Shown here: piece after piece, positions 1-10,767 of the stretch
Layout of the letters: every line of letters begins with the position of its first letter
Position numbering within the stretch: the first letter of the stretch is position 1
From: Diaporthe sp. PMI_573
Taxonomy: Eukaryota; Ascomycota; Sordariomycetes; Diaporthales; Diaporthaceae
Assembly (NCBI GenBank): GCA_021399435.1
Contig: JAJTUP010000002.1
Coordinates: forward strand, 620,001 to 684,000
Length of the DNA: 64,000 bases
Reading direction: 5' to 3'
Made by a program: the position numbers and the translations under genes
Notes under the pieces: model-generated
What the model was told of the DNA's origin: nothing
The model's input: only the letters and a program-made list of their open reading frames with translations
Database searches by the model: none

Positions 1-750
1 CGTATCAGATGCGCGCCACCCTGGTCAAGTTTGCGGAGGTTGCTACAAACTCGTCAATCGGGAAGCGAGGGGCTCGTCATGGCATGACTCAGCTTGGATT
101 GGCTGGACGTACAGCGTGGGAATGGCCTGGAGTTGCTTGTCTCAATCGCGACGTTTGCACTCTGGACGCCTCGGTGGCCGGGGTTGGCGCATGGACATCC
201 AGCAATACGCAGGCATCTCAAGTATTGCACCCTTCAACCTGCAGAACACGTGGTCAATGGTGCAGTGAAGACGTGCAGGCAGCCGAAGCATCGAAGGACA
301 GGAGTCAAGGCAGGGCCCCGCACTACCTGAGAAACAGCCGAAAAAGCCCCAACCGATGCGATAGATCAGATCACAGGCACCAGTTGCCTTGATCTCTGGG
401 AGCTTCAAATAGCCCGCAGAGTACTCTGTGAGCAGGGAAGTCGTGGACGTTCCTCCATCTTCTCCCAGGACTTGTAAAGAGATTTGGAAGCGGATAGCGC
501 TCGAGCCAGTACCTAGCTTGACGATAGCAAGAGAGAGACAGAGAGACAGTCCGAACAAAGATCGCAAGAAGATTTCGACAATCTTTGCTGCTCCTGGCTT
601 CCAATCATTCTGCGCTGCTCCCCTCTTTTCTCACTTGGGCGTGAGAGCTCTGGGATGTACCCAACCGACCAGCAAGCAAGAAGCACCCAGCCACTGAGCA
701 GCAACGTCACTTGATCTTCGCTGCACCCACTCGACAACCAGAGAGCAATC
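1..750. other. upstream region and probable 5' UTR of hrp1
   Basis: No convincing gene is visible. The short ORFs on both strands overlap one another and have no domain-like composition. A purine-rich GAGAGAGACAGAGAGACAG stretch near 530-548 and pyrimidine-rich patches just before the ATG at 751 suit a fungal promoter/leader. The window edge may also cut the flank of a gene further left. Confidence 0.5.
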
Positions 751-2717
751 ATGGCGACGGAAACTCTAGACTCAGCGGTGAAAGGAGAAGACTACTTGTC
801 GCTCAAGGTTGAGGACGACGATGGCGGCACTTTTGATGATGACTACTCCAGCGACTTCCTTGCAGACCTGGCCACGATTCCGAACCGCGTCAGTCAAGTA
901 GGAGATGAGGTGTACCAAAGGTGTGGGATGCCCAGAAGGGGTCACGGGAGCCAATGCAGCAAGCCGTACACACACCGCCGAGGCGCCCGGACACTGAGGC
1001 TGATTTGTTTGCTGTGGGAGGAACGGCAAAGAAGCGCTTCTACGTCCGTGGTGGTAGCCCTACATGGGCAGTCAACACTGGACTTTTCATGCGCACACAC
1101 AAGCACTTACACATAGTCTCGCAAGCTCGTGCCTAGAGGATCAAACGTACTGACATGCATGTTTCCTAGGAAAATGTTCATAGGAGGGCTAAACTGGGAG
1201 ACCACAGATGGTGAGCCACTTCTCACTCGGCTAGTGGCTAATATTCGCTGACTGTTATTGCTCTTAAGAATCCCTCAGAGACTACTTCTCCCAATTTGGC
1301 GAGGTCACTGAGTGCACCGTGATGAGAGATGGCGCCAGCGGCCGGTCGCGAGGTTTCGGATTCCTCACCTTCAAGGATCCCAAAACGGTCAACGTTGTTA
1401 TGGTCAAGGAGCACTATTTGGACGGAAAGATTGTGAGCGTTGGCCTGTGTTCCCACTGACGCGAAGTGTCAAGTACTGACGAGCTACAAACCACAAAAGA
1501 TCGATCCTAAACGCGCCATACCTCGAGATGAGCAGGAGAAGACTAGCAAGATCTTCGTCGGCGGTGTAAGCCAAGAGACCACGGACGCCGAGTTCAAGGA
1601 CTACTTCGCCCAGTTCGGGCGCGTCGTCGATGCCACACTCATGATGGACAAGGACACCGGCCGCCCCCGAGGCTTTGGCTTCGTCACCTTCGAGTCCGAG
1701 GCCGGTGTGGACGCTTGTCTCGCCACGGAGTTGGAGATTCACGGCAAGCCGATCGAGGTCAAGAAGGCTCAGCCCCGCGGAAACATGCGAGAGGAAGAGG
1801 AGGCGAAGGGCCGGGGCAACAACCGATTCGGCAACCGCGGCAGAGGCGGAAACAACTTTGACGACAACTCGTCGCAGGGAGCAGTCGCCGCTGGGAACAG
1901 CGGCGGCAACGCGGGCGGCCCCAGCGGCTCCGCGATGGCACAGCAGTGGGCCCGCATGCAGCAGATGTTCCAGATGTGGCAGCAACAGATGGCCATGAGA
2001 GGCAACATGGGCGGCGCCATGAACCCACAGGCGCAGATGATGCAGATGATGCAGATGCAGCAGATGCAGCAGCAGATGATGATGCAGGCCCAGCAGCAAG
2101 GCGGCGCCGGCGCGGGGCGTGGCAGCGCTATGGGCAACATGGGAAACATGGGCGGCCAGATGAACCCCGCCATGATGCAGCAGATGATGAACCAGATGGG
2201 CGCCCAGGGAGGCGGTCCCGGCGGCCACCAGGGTGGCATGCAGCAGCAACCAAACGCCCCCACCGGCCCCGGCGGAAACCAGAACCGGCCTGCATACAAC
2301 GCCTACGAGCAGCAGATGTTCGAGCAGCAAAAGTACGACCAGCGCGGCGGCCGGCAGGGCAGCAACAGCAACATGGGCGGGCAGCAGGGCTACGGCATGG
2401 GCGGCGGCGGTGCACCGGCCTCGTGGGAGGGCATGTACGACGACGTGCCCCCGCCCAACGTGCCCAACCAGATGGGAGGAGGCGGCAACATGAGCCCGGC
2501 GTCCATGGGAAGCCACGGCGGCGGCGGTCGCGGCGGGGGTGGCTTCCGGGGCCGCGGCGGCTTCCACCAGCAGAACCAACAGCATTCGAACGACCCTACC
2601 AAGGCACCTCCGGCCAACGCGCCTACGGGGCCCAAGAACGCCGGACGGCCGGGTGCGAACTACCGCGGCGGCGGGAGAGGTGGTGGTACGAGGGGATTCC
2701 ACCCTTATGGACGCTAG
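751..2717 (+). CDS. hrp1: Hrp1/Nab4-type mRNA 3'-end processing RNA-binding protein (two RRMs)
   Basis: Hrp1/Nab4 proteins bind UA-rich elements in nascent mRNA, act in cleavage factor IB for cleavage and polyadenylation, and shuttle with exported mRNA. An acidic N-terminus (SDFLADLATIP) is followed by RRM1 (RNP2 MFIGGL, RNP1 RSRGFGFLTF), the family-diagnostic linker IDPKRAIPRDEQ, and RRM2 (KIFVGGV, RPRGFGFVTF). The tail is rich in Met, Gln, Gly and RGG. Firm exons are 1170-1210, 1269-1432 and 1500-2717; a CTGAC branch site precedes the acceptor at 1169. The 5' exon boundary is uncertain. The ATG at 751 opens a frame to 1116 and could leave at 920 (AG|gtgtgg) or 1043, both giving the correct phase. 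However, the more protein-like reading of about 936-1036 (PMQQAV..TPPRRPDTEADLF) is in a different frame. Family assignment is firm; the N-terminal 60-100 residues are not. Confidence 0.92.
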
Positions 2718-3121
2718 CAGCGCCAGTGGATGTGAATTTTTTCCTACGGAGTCTTTCCATCCTCGAGTGGTTTACAGGTCAGGTGGCGTTCTACCCGGGC
2801 GAGTTTTTCTTCGTTCTGATTGTTGTGGGGATATGCCGGGTGGTACGACCTCAGCACTCCCCGCCAGTGACTGGACGCCATGGTCTCTACGATTGCACAT
2901 CTCGCCGTCTCTTCGTCCATGGACCGTGTGGCCCGGCCAGCCGCCACCAGCATTGCGATCAAACCTGTACATTAGCAAGCAAGTCTCTTTCAAAACATCG
3001 GCGGCCGTCTGCGCCTCAGCCCTCAGGAGTTCGGGTCTTTTACCCCGAGGAGGCCAAGTATTCGGTATGCAGGGGCAGGTGTGTGCGCGTGCGTTTCATG
3101 ATCTCCGGCTACGTAACTCAA

Positions 3122-3146
3122 GGACGGGGACGGGGACGGGGACGGT
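3122..3146 (+). repeat. GGGGAC hexanucleotide run, about four copies
   Basis: The sequence reads (GGGGAC) about four times in tandem in the 3' flank of hrp1. It is short and G-rich on the + strand, so it could be transcribed in the 3' UTR. Confidence 0.85.
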
Positions 3147-3300
3147 GGTAATCTGAGTAGGGCAAGCTTTACAAAGGGCGGAGGGGGTTGGCCTGCTGAG
3201 TAGTTTGCGTTGAGTGTACAGTAGTGCCGTGAATTGAGGCTTGCGAAGACAATAATATTTCCGTGGACTGTGATCAATGTCACTTTGTAGCTGCCTCATC

Positions 3301-3434
<134 letters not shown>

Positions 3435-4303
3435 GTGACCTTGTGAGACAATGTTTGCAGATGCATATCTTCCTTCTTGTCAGATTCTTGATGCACAAAC
3501 TCAAGCGCTGCTAAAACGCTTTGCCCCGTAAAGTAAGATGCTCATCTTTATTCTCAAGCGGTTTGAAGCCGACTATGCTAAAGGTCCGGATTGTGATTTT
3601 CCATGAGGAGACTGATCTTGGTCAGCCCCGGCTATCTATCTCCATCCAAATCTGTCTGCGCAATCAGTGTCCCATCCCCAAGTACGCGAAGGCCATCCGG
3701 GATCCTATTGTGGGTGGGCCGCCCCCACTCAACAAATTTGAGGCCCAGGGCTCTGAGTGCATTCCGTGATACACAAGTCCGCGGGTGCGCGTCTTCTCCT
3801 GCTTCGAGGCGCCCATGTATCCTTGGAATTAGGCCTTGGCCCAACTCGGCCACCAACAAGAAACACCAAGTAAGTCCTCCCAGCACTAATGCAACCACAC
3901 GAGCAACGACGGATTGCAGTTGAAGGAATTTAACGTCATGAAGCCAATCTTTCTATTTCTGTTCCACGGGCTGCAAGTTGTAGGACCGCTTCTGCTTACC
4001 AACAAGGCAAACGCACACCAACCGGGGGTTTCAACATTGGCCTATTCGCAATAGCCCAGTCCATTCACGAAAATAAACATTGGCCAATTTTGAGCTAGAA
4101 ATGATATGCCTGACGACCCTTCATTGATGCTGCGAATGCGGAACATATAATGTGTCAAAAGTTTATCCACTGTGATTTAAATCTCATCACTTTAAGAGCA
4201 CTCACTTTATTTTCCAGGATTCAGCGAAAATTTACTATACTCTCCTGATTCTCGTATGAAAGCTCTGAAATCCGTATCTGTGTAGCTTACTACAGCTGTC
4301 ACT

Positions 4304-4952
4304 ATGCCCAAGCCTCAAGGTGACCCCATTTTCGCCAGAGAACTGCTCGCCGAACTGAGGCGACGAGGTGAGTTTGATTTTGCCTCTCTTGCTCGATTAT
4401 TTATCTTGTGTGCTTGTTCTTCCTTTCGATTGGAAGCAACTTATCTCGTGAGAGGATCCAAGAGTGTCAGGCTCCTCTAGATGAGAGTTTCAATCTCTAG
4501 AGCCATCCATCATGAAGATCCGTCACTCATCACTGTTCAATTGCATCTTCAGACTACCGGAAGTAGCATCATACTAAATTGCCGAGCAGATGACTGGATC
4601 CGAACCCGCAAGAATGCTAAGAAGAAAGATTGTATATGTGGAGAATACATAATCAATACTCGCTGCAGTAAACACCCTCGGAAGAAATTAAGCATCAAGT
4701 GCGGGTGGCCACAGCGTGACAAGAGCAAGCCGGATGTCTACTGCAAGCCGGAGCCGGTGCCGAACTACATGATACGCGAATTCCACATCGACGATGATTG
4801 TCCCAATTGCGCCGAGGAATCTGGGCCAGCTCGACCAGATCTGCGACCGTGGCGACCCAACGTGCTGAAGCCACGAGATCCAGGTCGAGGAGACGCGCTG
4901 CCGCCTAAAGGCCGAGGGCGTGCTGAGCCTGGCCGGGGAGCTCTCTAATTAG
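4304..4952 (+). pseudogene. small Cys-rich conserved-looking gene, probably frameshifted
   Basis: I do not recognise the family. A first exon (4304-4367, MPKPQGDPIFARELLAELRR) ends at a perfect donor (G|gtgagt). A matching acceptor after a CTAA-type branch at about 4589 restores phase. Exon 2 then reads DDWIRTRKNAKKKDCICGEY, followed by Cys and His residues (RCSKHP, IKCGW, DDDCPNC) that suggest a small metal-binding or disulfide fold. After CPNCAEE at about 4820 the open frame becomes Arg/Pro-rich and unlike protein up to a stop at 4948. The neighbouring frame, reached by ignoring one T at 4820, reads LGQLDQICDRGDPTC, then a TGA, then EETRCRLKAEGVLSLAG to a stop at 4952. I infer an indel plus a nonsense change, or sequence error. 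A C-terminal intron is an alternative. Confidence 0.42.
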
Positions 4953-5722
4953 CGAATCCGTCTTGAGCACGAGGTACAGGTCCTATGTTATTTGTGTGAT
5001 TTGGCAACTTTGAGCAATTGTCACTAGAACAGTCATTCTTTTGTAGTATGCTTGCAATGGGAAAAGATGAGGTCTTTTTTGTATTCAGTGACACTTTATT
5101 GAACAGAAAAATGGCAGGCTTGGATGGAATTACACCAAGCAGAGAAAGAGCCAGCCGGATAGGGTGTTAGATAATCCAACATGGGAGTCCAGATCGCTCA
5201 CTGCCCAGAAATTCAAAATGTGGACTTTATCTTGCATCAAGGTGAGGCTGCCTATCAGTGGGCAGGAAATCATCCTACAGGAGATTATCTCAAAAGGAGG
5301 GTTGCCGACACAGGTTGTCCTAGGATGTTGTCCTGCAGGAGTTTATTCTTGAGAATGTGCTTGAAGAGTGTGTCATATAAGTGAATTAGAGACAGTGCCA
5401 CTGGAACTGGTCCTACAGGAAGTTATTATATGAGAGGTGAAGAAACGAATTCTATATACGCTGAGATCAAATCCGAATTGTTGGCTTCTCGGGCAGTGAG
5501 CACTCCGGACGGCTCCGGACGGCCCTAATCCATAACTAGCCTCCCGCCGAGACGGAGTGGGGACCTGTCGGCCGTTTACTTGGACCACTTCGGAGGGGCT
5601 TCTCTAACTCACTCTTATCACTCGCCGGCATTTTGACAACGACCACTAGAAAAAGGCGTGTAACGGGAGGAGAACTTGAGAACATTCACTTTACTTCACG
5701 AAACCCTGTATTCCTATTCACA
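4953..5722. other. intergenic region with short degenerate repeats
   Basis: No gene is seen. Three copies of a short element with the palindromic core TCCTRCAGGA followed by an AT-rich arm lie at about 5273, 5331 and 5411. The final 100 bases are the promoter and leader of the dioxygenase gene. Confidence 0.5.
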
Positions 5723-6745
5723 ATGACTGTGTCCTCCCATACCTCGGGCGGCCTCACCGCCAGCCAGGTCGACTCCTTCGAACGCAACGGCTACCTCATC
5801 ATCCAGGACGCCCTCTCACCGTCCACCGTGCAGTCCTTGCTCGATGAGACGAACTCCATGCTGAACAACTTCAGCCTCGACGACCACCCCATGACCAAGT
5901 TCAGCACGGGTGGCGAGGACGGGCAGGACCACGTGGGCGACGACTACTTCCTGACCTCGGGCGACAAGATCCGCTTTTTCTTTGAGGAGGACGCCTTCGA
6001 CAACCAGGGCAACCTGACCAAGCCCAAGGAGAGGGCCATCAACAAGATCGGCCACTACCTGCACGCGCTCAGCCCGCCTTTCGCGAAACTGCTGGGCGGG
6101 GACAAGGGCGCCGCTTCCGAGGCCGTCCCCGTCGAGATCGCGAGGTCGCTGGGCTTCAGCGATCCGCGGTGCTTGCAGAGTATGGTCATCTGCAAGCAGC
6201 CTGAGATCGGGGGCGCGGTTCCGCCGCACCAGGATAGCACATTCTTGTACACGAATCCACCGAGCGCCGTCGGGTTCTGGTACGCGCTCGAGGACGCAAC
6301 GCTTGAGAACGGATGTCTGAGCTTCCTGCCCGGGTCGCACAAGGTAGGCCGGTCTTTCTTCTCTCTCCTTTCTCCACTCTGTTGGTTGTAAATCATAGCT
6401 AATGTTCACAAGTGGGCTCCTATCTCAAAACGTCTCGTCCGCAAGGCAGGAAACGCAGGGACAGAGATGGCTACCAACGACGGGCCGAGGTTCCCTCCTG
6501 GAGATGAGTATGGCGAGAGGGCGGACACGCCGGCCAGGGATGAGGACTATATCCCTGGAGAAGTCAAGGCTGGGTCCCTGGTGCTGATCCACGGCAACAT
6601 TCTTCACAAGAGCGAGAAGAATCTCAGCCAGAAGGGGAGGATCATCTACACGTTTCACGTCATCGAGGGGGGAGGCGAGAGGGTGTATGACGAGAAGAAC
6701 TGGCTGCAACCACCGGCGGAGGGCTTCACCAAGCTGCACTCTTAA
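5723..6745 (+). CDS. phytanoyl-CoA dioxygenase (PhyH)-family Fe(II)/2-oxoglutarate oxygenase
   Basis: PhyH-family enzymes use Fe(II) and 2-oxoglutarate to hydroxylate small substrates; this one resembles the PHYHD1 branch. Exons are 5723-6343 and 6413-6745 (phase 0, donor AAG|gtaggc), giving 317 residues. The N-terminus has the usual helix-strand opening (VDSFERNGYLIIQDAL). The iron-binding HxD is H169-Q-D171 in PPHQDSTFLY. The distal His is H272 in HGNILHKSEKN, and R283 in KGRIIYTFH fits the 2-oxoglutarate-binding Arg. ENGCLSFLPGSH is also typical. I start at the second in-frame ATG because residues before it look like leader sequence. There is no clear signal peptide or peroxisomal SKL end. 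It converges with the FAD oxidoreductase, only 221 bases separating the stop codons. The substrate cannot be told. Confidence 0.9.
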
Positions 6746-6966
6746 TGCATAACATCTTAAAAATACAATGCTACTGGCACCACAGGCTGGGTATTCTGAG
6801 CAATGCCCTAAGCTTTCTGATATTCTGGCCTTGCTGTTGTTCCTTGTCACAAGTAGATCAGGCTGAGTCGATGTTGAGGGCTGCTTTTGGTGAGCGTGCT
6901 CCCATTGACCCCATTTCCGTGTGTATCGAAATACCGCCTGATCCTTTGCACCTCAACCTAACTCCT

Positions 6967-8644
6967 CTACTCAATCAGAGGCTTCAGATCCGCGATCAAG
7001 GTCTCCATCTCGTCAACAGTCCCAACACGGCCCCAGTTCTCCCTCGCCTTCGCTGCCCTACCCTCGCCCACTACGAACGTCCCAGGAAGGCCATGCCCCT
7101 TTTCATCCCCTAACATGATCCTAGCAATACCTCTGCCGGCCAACGCACATCGCGGCATGCCGTGGCCCGTGAAACCAGATGCGATATATAAGCCCTCACC
7201 GCCACCCAAAGACTCTGGAACAGCGCCGATCCATGGCGCCTGGTCACGACTGTACGCCATGATCCCCGTCCACTCCATGGACGCCTCGAGGCCCTGCTCG
7301 GGTGCCTTATCCTCCTTGCGGTCGAGACTGAGCACAGGCTCGAGCTCAGTCCGCAGCCATTTCGCCACCCTCGGCTCGACCGTGTCGTCCCTCCACTCCC
7401 CGATAGCCATCCCCTTGGCAAGATGCCGGCCTCCGCCGAGGATGAGCTCCCCTCTCGGGAGGGGCCGCTGGACAAGGTACTCGTCCCTCGTGGTATCCTT
7501 CCCGTCCTCGTCCTTTAACTGCCCAAAGAAGACGTACGAGTAATCCAGCGCAACACGTGGCTCAGGCGGCAGCAGCGCGCCGATCTGGCCCCTGACGGGA
7601 ACGATAAGGTCCGAGAAGGCCGGCAGCAGCCGCGAGGTATACCCGTTCGTGGCGAGGAGGACCTTCCTCGCGGAGACCTTTCCGCGAGGCGTAGAAACGA
7701 CCCACCTCCCCGCGTCCCTGGAGACACCCGTGGCGGGCGTGTTGGTCTGCAAGTTGAACGAGGCCGGGCCGTGCTCGGACAGCAGCCCCTCCAGCACGTG
7801 GCACACGAGCTTGTACGGCCACATGCTCGCCGCGTGCTTCTGGACGATGGCGCCCGCGACCCCCGGGCGGTCCAGCCTGAGCTTCTCCAGCGTCAGCCCT
7901 GCCGCCCACTCGCCGCCCTCGGCCCCGTCCGGTCCATCGACCAGCCCCTCTGGCGAAACGACGGCGATCTTGTCGGCAAAGTCTGGGATTTTCCTGCGCA
8001 GAGCGGGGATTGCCTTGGCGGCCGCGTCGAAGACGTCCTGGCTCAGCATGGCGTGCACGCCATTCACAGGCCGCCAGTCGCACGCGATGCCCTCGGCCGC
8101 CACGAGGTCCTGCAGGTAGCCGTACGTCTCGAGCTCAAAGCGCGCGACGTCCTCGTTGGCGCCGTACAGGAACGGCTGGCAGTGGCCGCCGTTGCGGCCC
8201 GTTGCGCCCCAGCATGCCTCGCGGGCCTCGAGGACCAGGAGGGACTGCTGGCTCGCGGGGGATGCCGGTTCCTTGAGGAAGCGCGCCGCGAAGGAACCCG
8301 TCCTGCAGGGTTCGCAGTCAGCTATCAGTGTACTATGGAAGTAGCTTCATATGAATATGGGGATTATGAATATGGGGATGAGTATCCACAGTGTTGCCGA
8401 AGCCTGTCTCAAATACCTTCAGGCGAACGGGGGGGGGGGGAAACTCCTAGATAAGTGGGTTGACATCGTGTCCAAAAGCTGCTTACATTCCCGTCCCGAT
8501 GATGATGGTGTCCGCGTCGGCGGGCAGGTCCGGCGTGGACCGGTAGCCCAGGAGCTTCTTGGACGGGTCCTTGTGCCAGTATGAGTGCGTGCTGTTGGGC
8601 ACGGGGAGGCCGGCCTGGCCCTCGACTACCTCTCGGAGTACCAT
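6967..8644 (-). CDS. FAD-dependent oxidoreductase, DAO family
   Basis: The DAO family oxidises amines and amino acids (sarcosine, glycine, D-amino acids, glutamyl-putrescine), passing electrons from FAD to oxygen or another acceptor. Exons on the minus strand are 8644-8487 and 8302-6967, joined within the FAD-binding motif (AT|G, donor gtaagc), giving 497 residues. An N-terminal extension of about 45 residues (HSYWHKDPSKKLLGYRSTPDLP) precedes the dinucleotide-binding fold TIIIGTGMTG (GxGxxG, residues 50-55). ACWGATGRNGGHCQPF is characteristic of this family, and a C-terminal FAD contact reads YIASGFTGHGMPRCALAG. The 184-base intron contains a run of ten G and a duplicated ATGAATATGGGG unit. 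The closest-looking relatives are fungal OrdL/gamma-glutamylputrescine oxidase-like proteins, but the substrate is not shown by the sequence. Confidence 0.88.
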
Positions 8645-9163
8645 GGTTCTATATAGTAAATTTTGGGGTGGGAGTGCAGTGAGGAGTAGGGTTATAGTGA
8701 GTGTAGTGCGGAATATAGTCCAAGCCTGTCGGGAACACTTTGGTGTTAGGGATGCATAACGAGTTGCTGGGTTCTGGAGTGGCAAATAGAGCTGCCCGTT
8801 GCGTGATGGGCAACCGGCGTCGGATCGGGCCTGCTTTAAGCGGGGAATCGGCCGGCCGGCTGACAACGTCTTATCTACGCGGCCGGAGCAGCGAGTTTTA
8901 CCGGGCGCTGCAGTGATTACTTCATACTGCATTTGAAACAGGATCCTCGGTCAACGATCCAGTACCACGTCTGTGGATCAATCTGCACAAGCAGATGTTC
9001 GCGGTGCGAATATTGCAGGCCGCCTAGCCTGCATTTGATGAGCATGGTTGATATGCAGCTAATCTACAATTCTGAATCGAGTGGTTGGTCTGCCCAGCAT
9101 ATCTGGGAGTTCTGACAAGATCCTTTTCGACTTACAGCCCCTGAAAACACGACCGTACTGTCT
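8645..9163. other. intergenic, oxidoreductase promoter
   Basis: About 520 bases lie between the oxidoreductase start and the stop of the next minus-strand gene. No gene, strong repeat or RNA signature is visible. Confidence 0.5.
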
Positions 9164-10012
9164 TCATGATACTCGCTCCTTTGCTTCCTCCTCTCGTAAC
9201 CTTGCAGTGAGCTTCTCGGTCAAGAAGGGGCTCAAGCCCAGTCTGTAAAAGTTGAGATCTTGGTCAGTCGTCATCGTTTTCTAGATAGCAGCAGCACGTA
9301 ACGACTGGATTAGGCTCAACTCACATTCCCTCGTTTGTCACTATCCTGTAGGTCCCGCTGGTCTGGAAGTTGCCCTCGACGTTCCCCTTGTTGTCAACCT
9401 CGACACTGCCAAATATGTCCTCAGGCCTTGTAGCAGCCGTCAGTTCACGGATTTTCCCACCTGTAATGAGAGATACACTTGAGTGCGGGTTGAACTCACC
9501 ATGCTATCCTGCCAAAGTCCGGCGGGTTTCTCCTCTAATCACAGCGTCAGCAAAAGAACATAAGATAAGTCATAGCCGCACGGGGGAACAAGGTAAGGAG
9601 AACAACAAAAAAACAAGTAATGAACAAAACCTACATCACTCAAGTGCACCCACCCCCCAGCCCCTCCACCCCCAGCACCACCCTGATCACTCGCGCCACC
9701 CGCGCCGTCCGAGCCCCCCCTCCGCTTCCCCCGGCCCCTCATCATCCCGCCACCGAGGTTGATACCGCCAGGGCTCGCGAACGCCTGCGCCGCGGCGCGC
9801 AGGTCCGCGTCGAGGTGCGCGTGGGCGGCGAGGACCTCGTTGAGAATACCCAGGAAGCGCGCGTTCTCGCGGAACGAGCGCGGCGTCGGCGGGAGCTCCG
9901 CCGTCGTCCCGATGGCCAGGTTCGGGCTGGGCGGGTCCGTTGACAGGTAGGTCAGCAGGTATGATGGGGACGGAGCGGCCGGGGGTGACGAGGCCGGGTT
10001 GGGGAAGACTTT
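9164..10012 (-). CDS. conserved fungal protein of unknown function; 5' exon unresolved
   Basis: Four minus-strand exons fit together exactly: 10012-9635, 9534-9500, 9426-9325 and 9242-9164. Each has GT-AG ends and matching phase. The protein opens Pro-rich (KVFPNPASSPPAAP), then has a helical part (LLTYLSTDPPSPNL, FRENARFLGILNEVLAAHAH), a Gly/Arg-rich linker, and a more compact C-terminal domain (WVHLSDRRNPPDFGRIAWPE, DIFGSVEVD, SGTYRIVTNEGILGLSPFL). That C-terminal style is one I associate with uncharacterised but conserved filamentous-fungal proteins. No signal peptide or membrane segment is seen. A likely first exon (MLNIMSIN.., minus strand near 10,153-10,212) ends at AA|gtgatc, but its phase does not match the acceptor before 10,012. 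The start is therefore open: an unseen exon or a one-base discrepancy. Confidence 0.65.
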
Positions 10013-10212
10013 CTGCGGGTGGGCGGGTTAGCCTGTCTTCTTTTTATTATGTGTCTTTTCCCCTTGGTATGGATGGGTGGTGTGTTTGTCACAGAATGAC
10101 AACAGGGAGAGCACGAGGAAAGAAGATGTAGAATAAAATGAGGTTGAAAATATGAGATCACTTGTTGATGCTCATGATGTTCAACATCGCAGTCGGTGCA
10201 GCCACGAGCATG

Positions 10213-10767
10213 TGAGAAAGCAGGAACCCACGGAACCTACAATGTCTGGATTATTGGACAGCGTCGTGATGCCCCTGGTCACCACTGATCGGCGGGATTG
10301 GCTTGCGAACAACCGGAAGCGTGAGGCCAGCATGTTGGTTGTGAGATTGAATGGGTTTCCAGTGATGCACCGTGAAAACTACTGAAGCTCTCACCCACAT
10401 GGAGCTATCCATGCCGTCATCTATAAGTTGACTGCTGGGGTGTTGCGGCAGGCAAAATCCCTGCTCCGCAACGTCCACCGCGGCGTCCAAGACGAGCGGC
10501 CTTGAGCCGCGGCGACGACGACCACCAGCCCAGTAGACAAGGCTCTGGCAGGGGACCAGCTCATTCCAGGGGCGGGGTACGAGGGATACGGCAGCTCTGT
10601 CACGAAACAGCAAATAGGACAAGACTATTATTGTCCAGCATGAAAAAACTACAGGGTAAACAATCACCAAGACTTGTGTAAAAATTCACGTAAAATTTGT
10701 CCACATTACTTCATAGCATCTATGGAGCATCGGGAAAACCTGAACAGCCACATAGCAAATGGCCAAA
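10213..10767. other. intergenic region downstream of eIF2-beta
   Basis: About 550 bases hold the promoter side of the 9.2-10.0 kb gene and the 3' UTR of eIF2-beta. No independent gene is supported; the overlapping ORFs of 77-163 codons are shadows or chance frames. Confidence 0.5.

Noticed and set aside
1404..2702. 432-codon minus-strand ORF antisense to hrp1 exon 4
   Set aside because: It is the mirror of a repetitive M/Q/G-coding region; its His/Leu/Ala-rich translation has no domain and the + strand RRMs are unmistakable.
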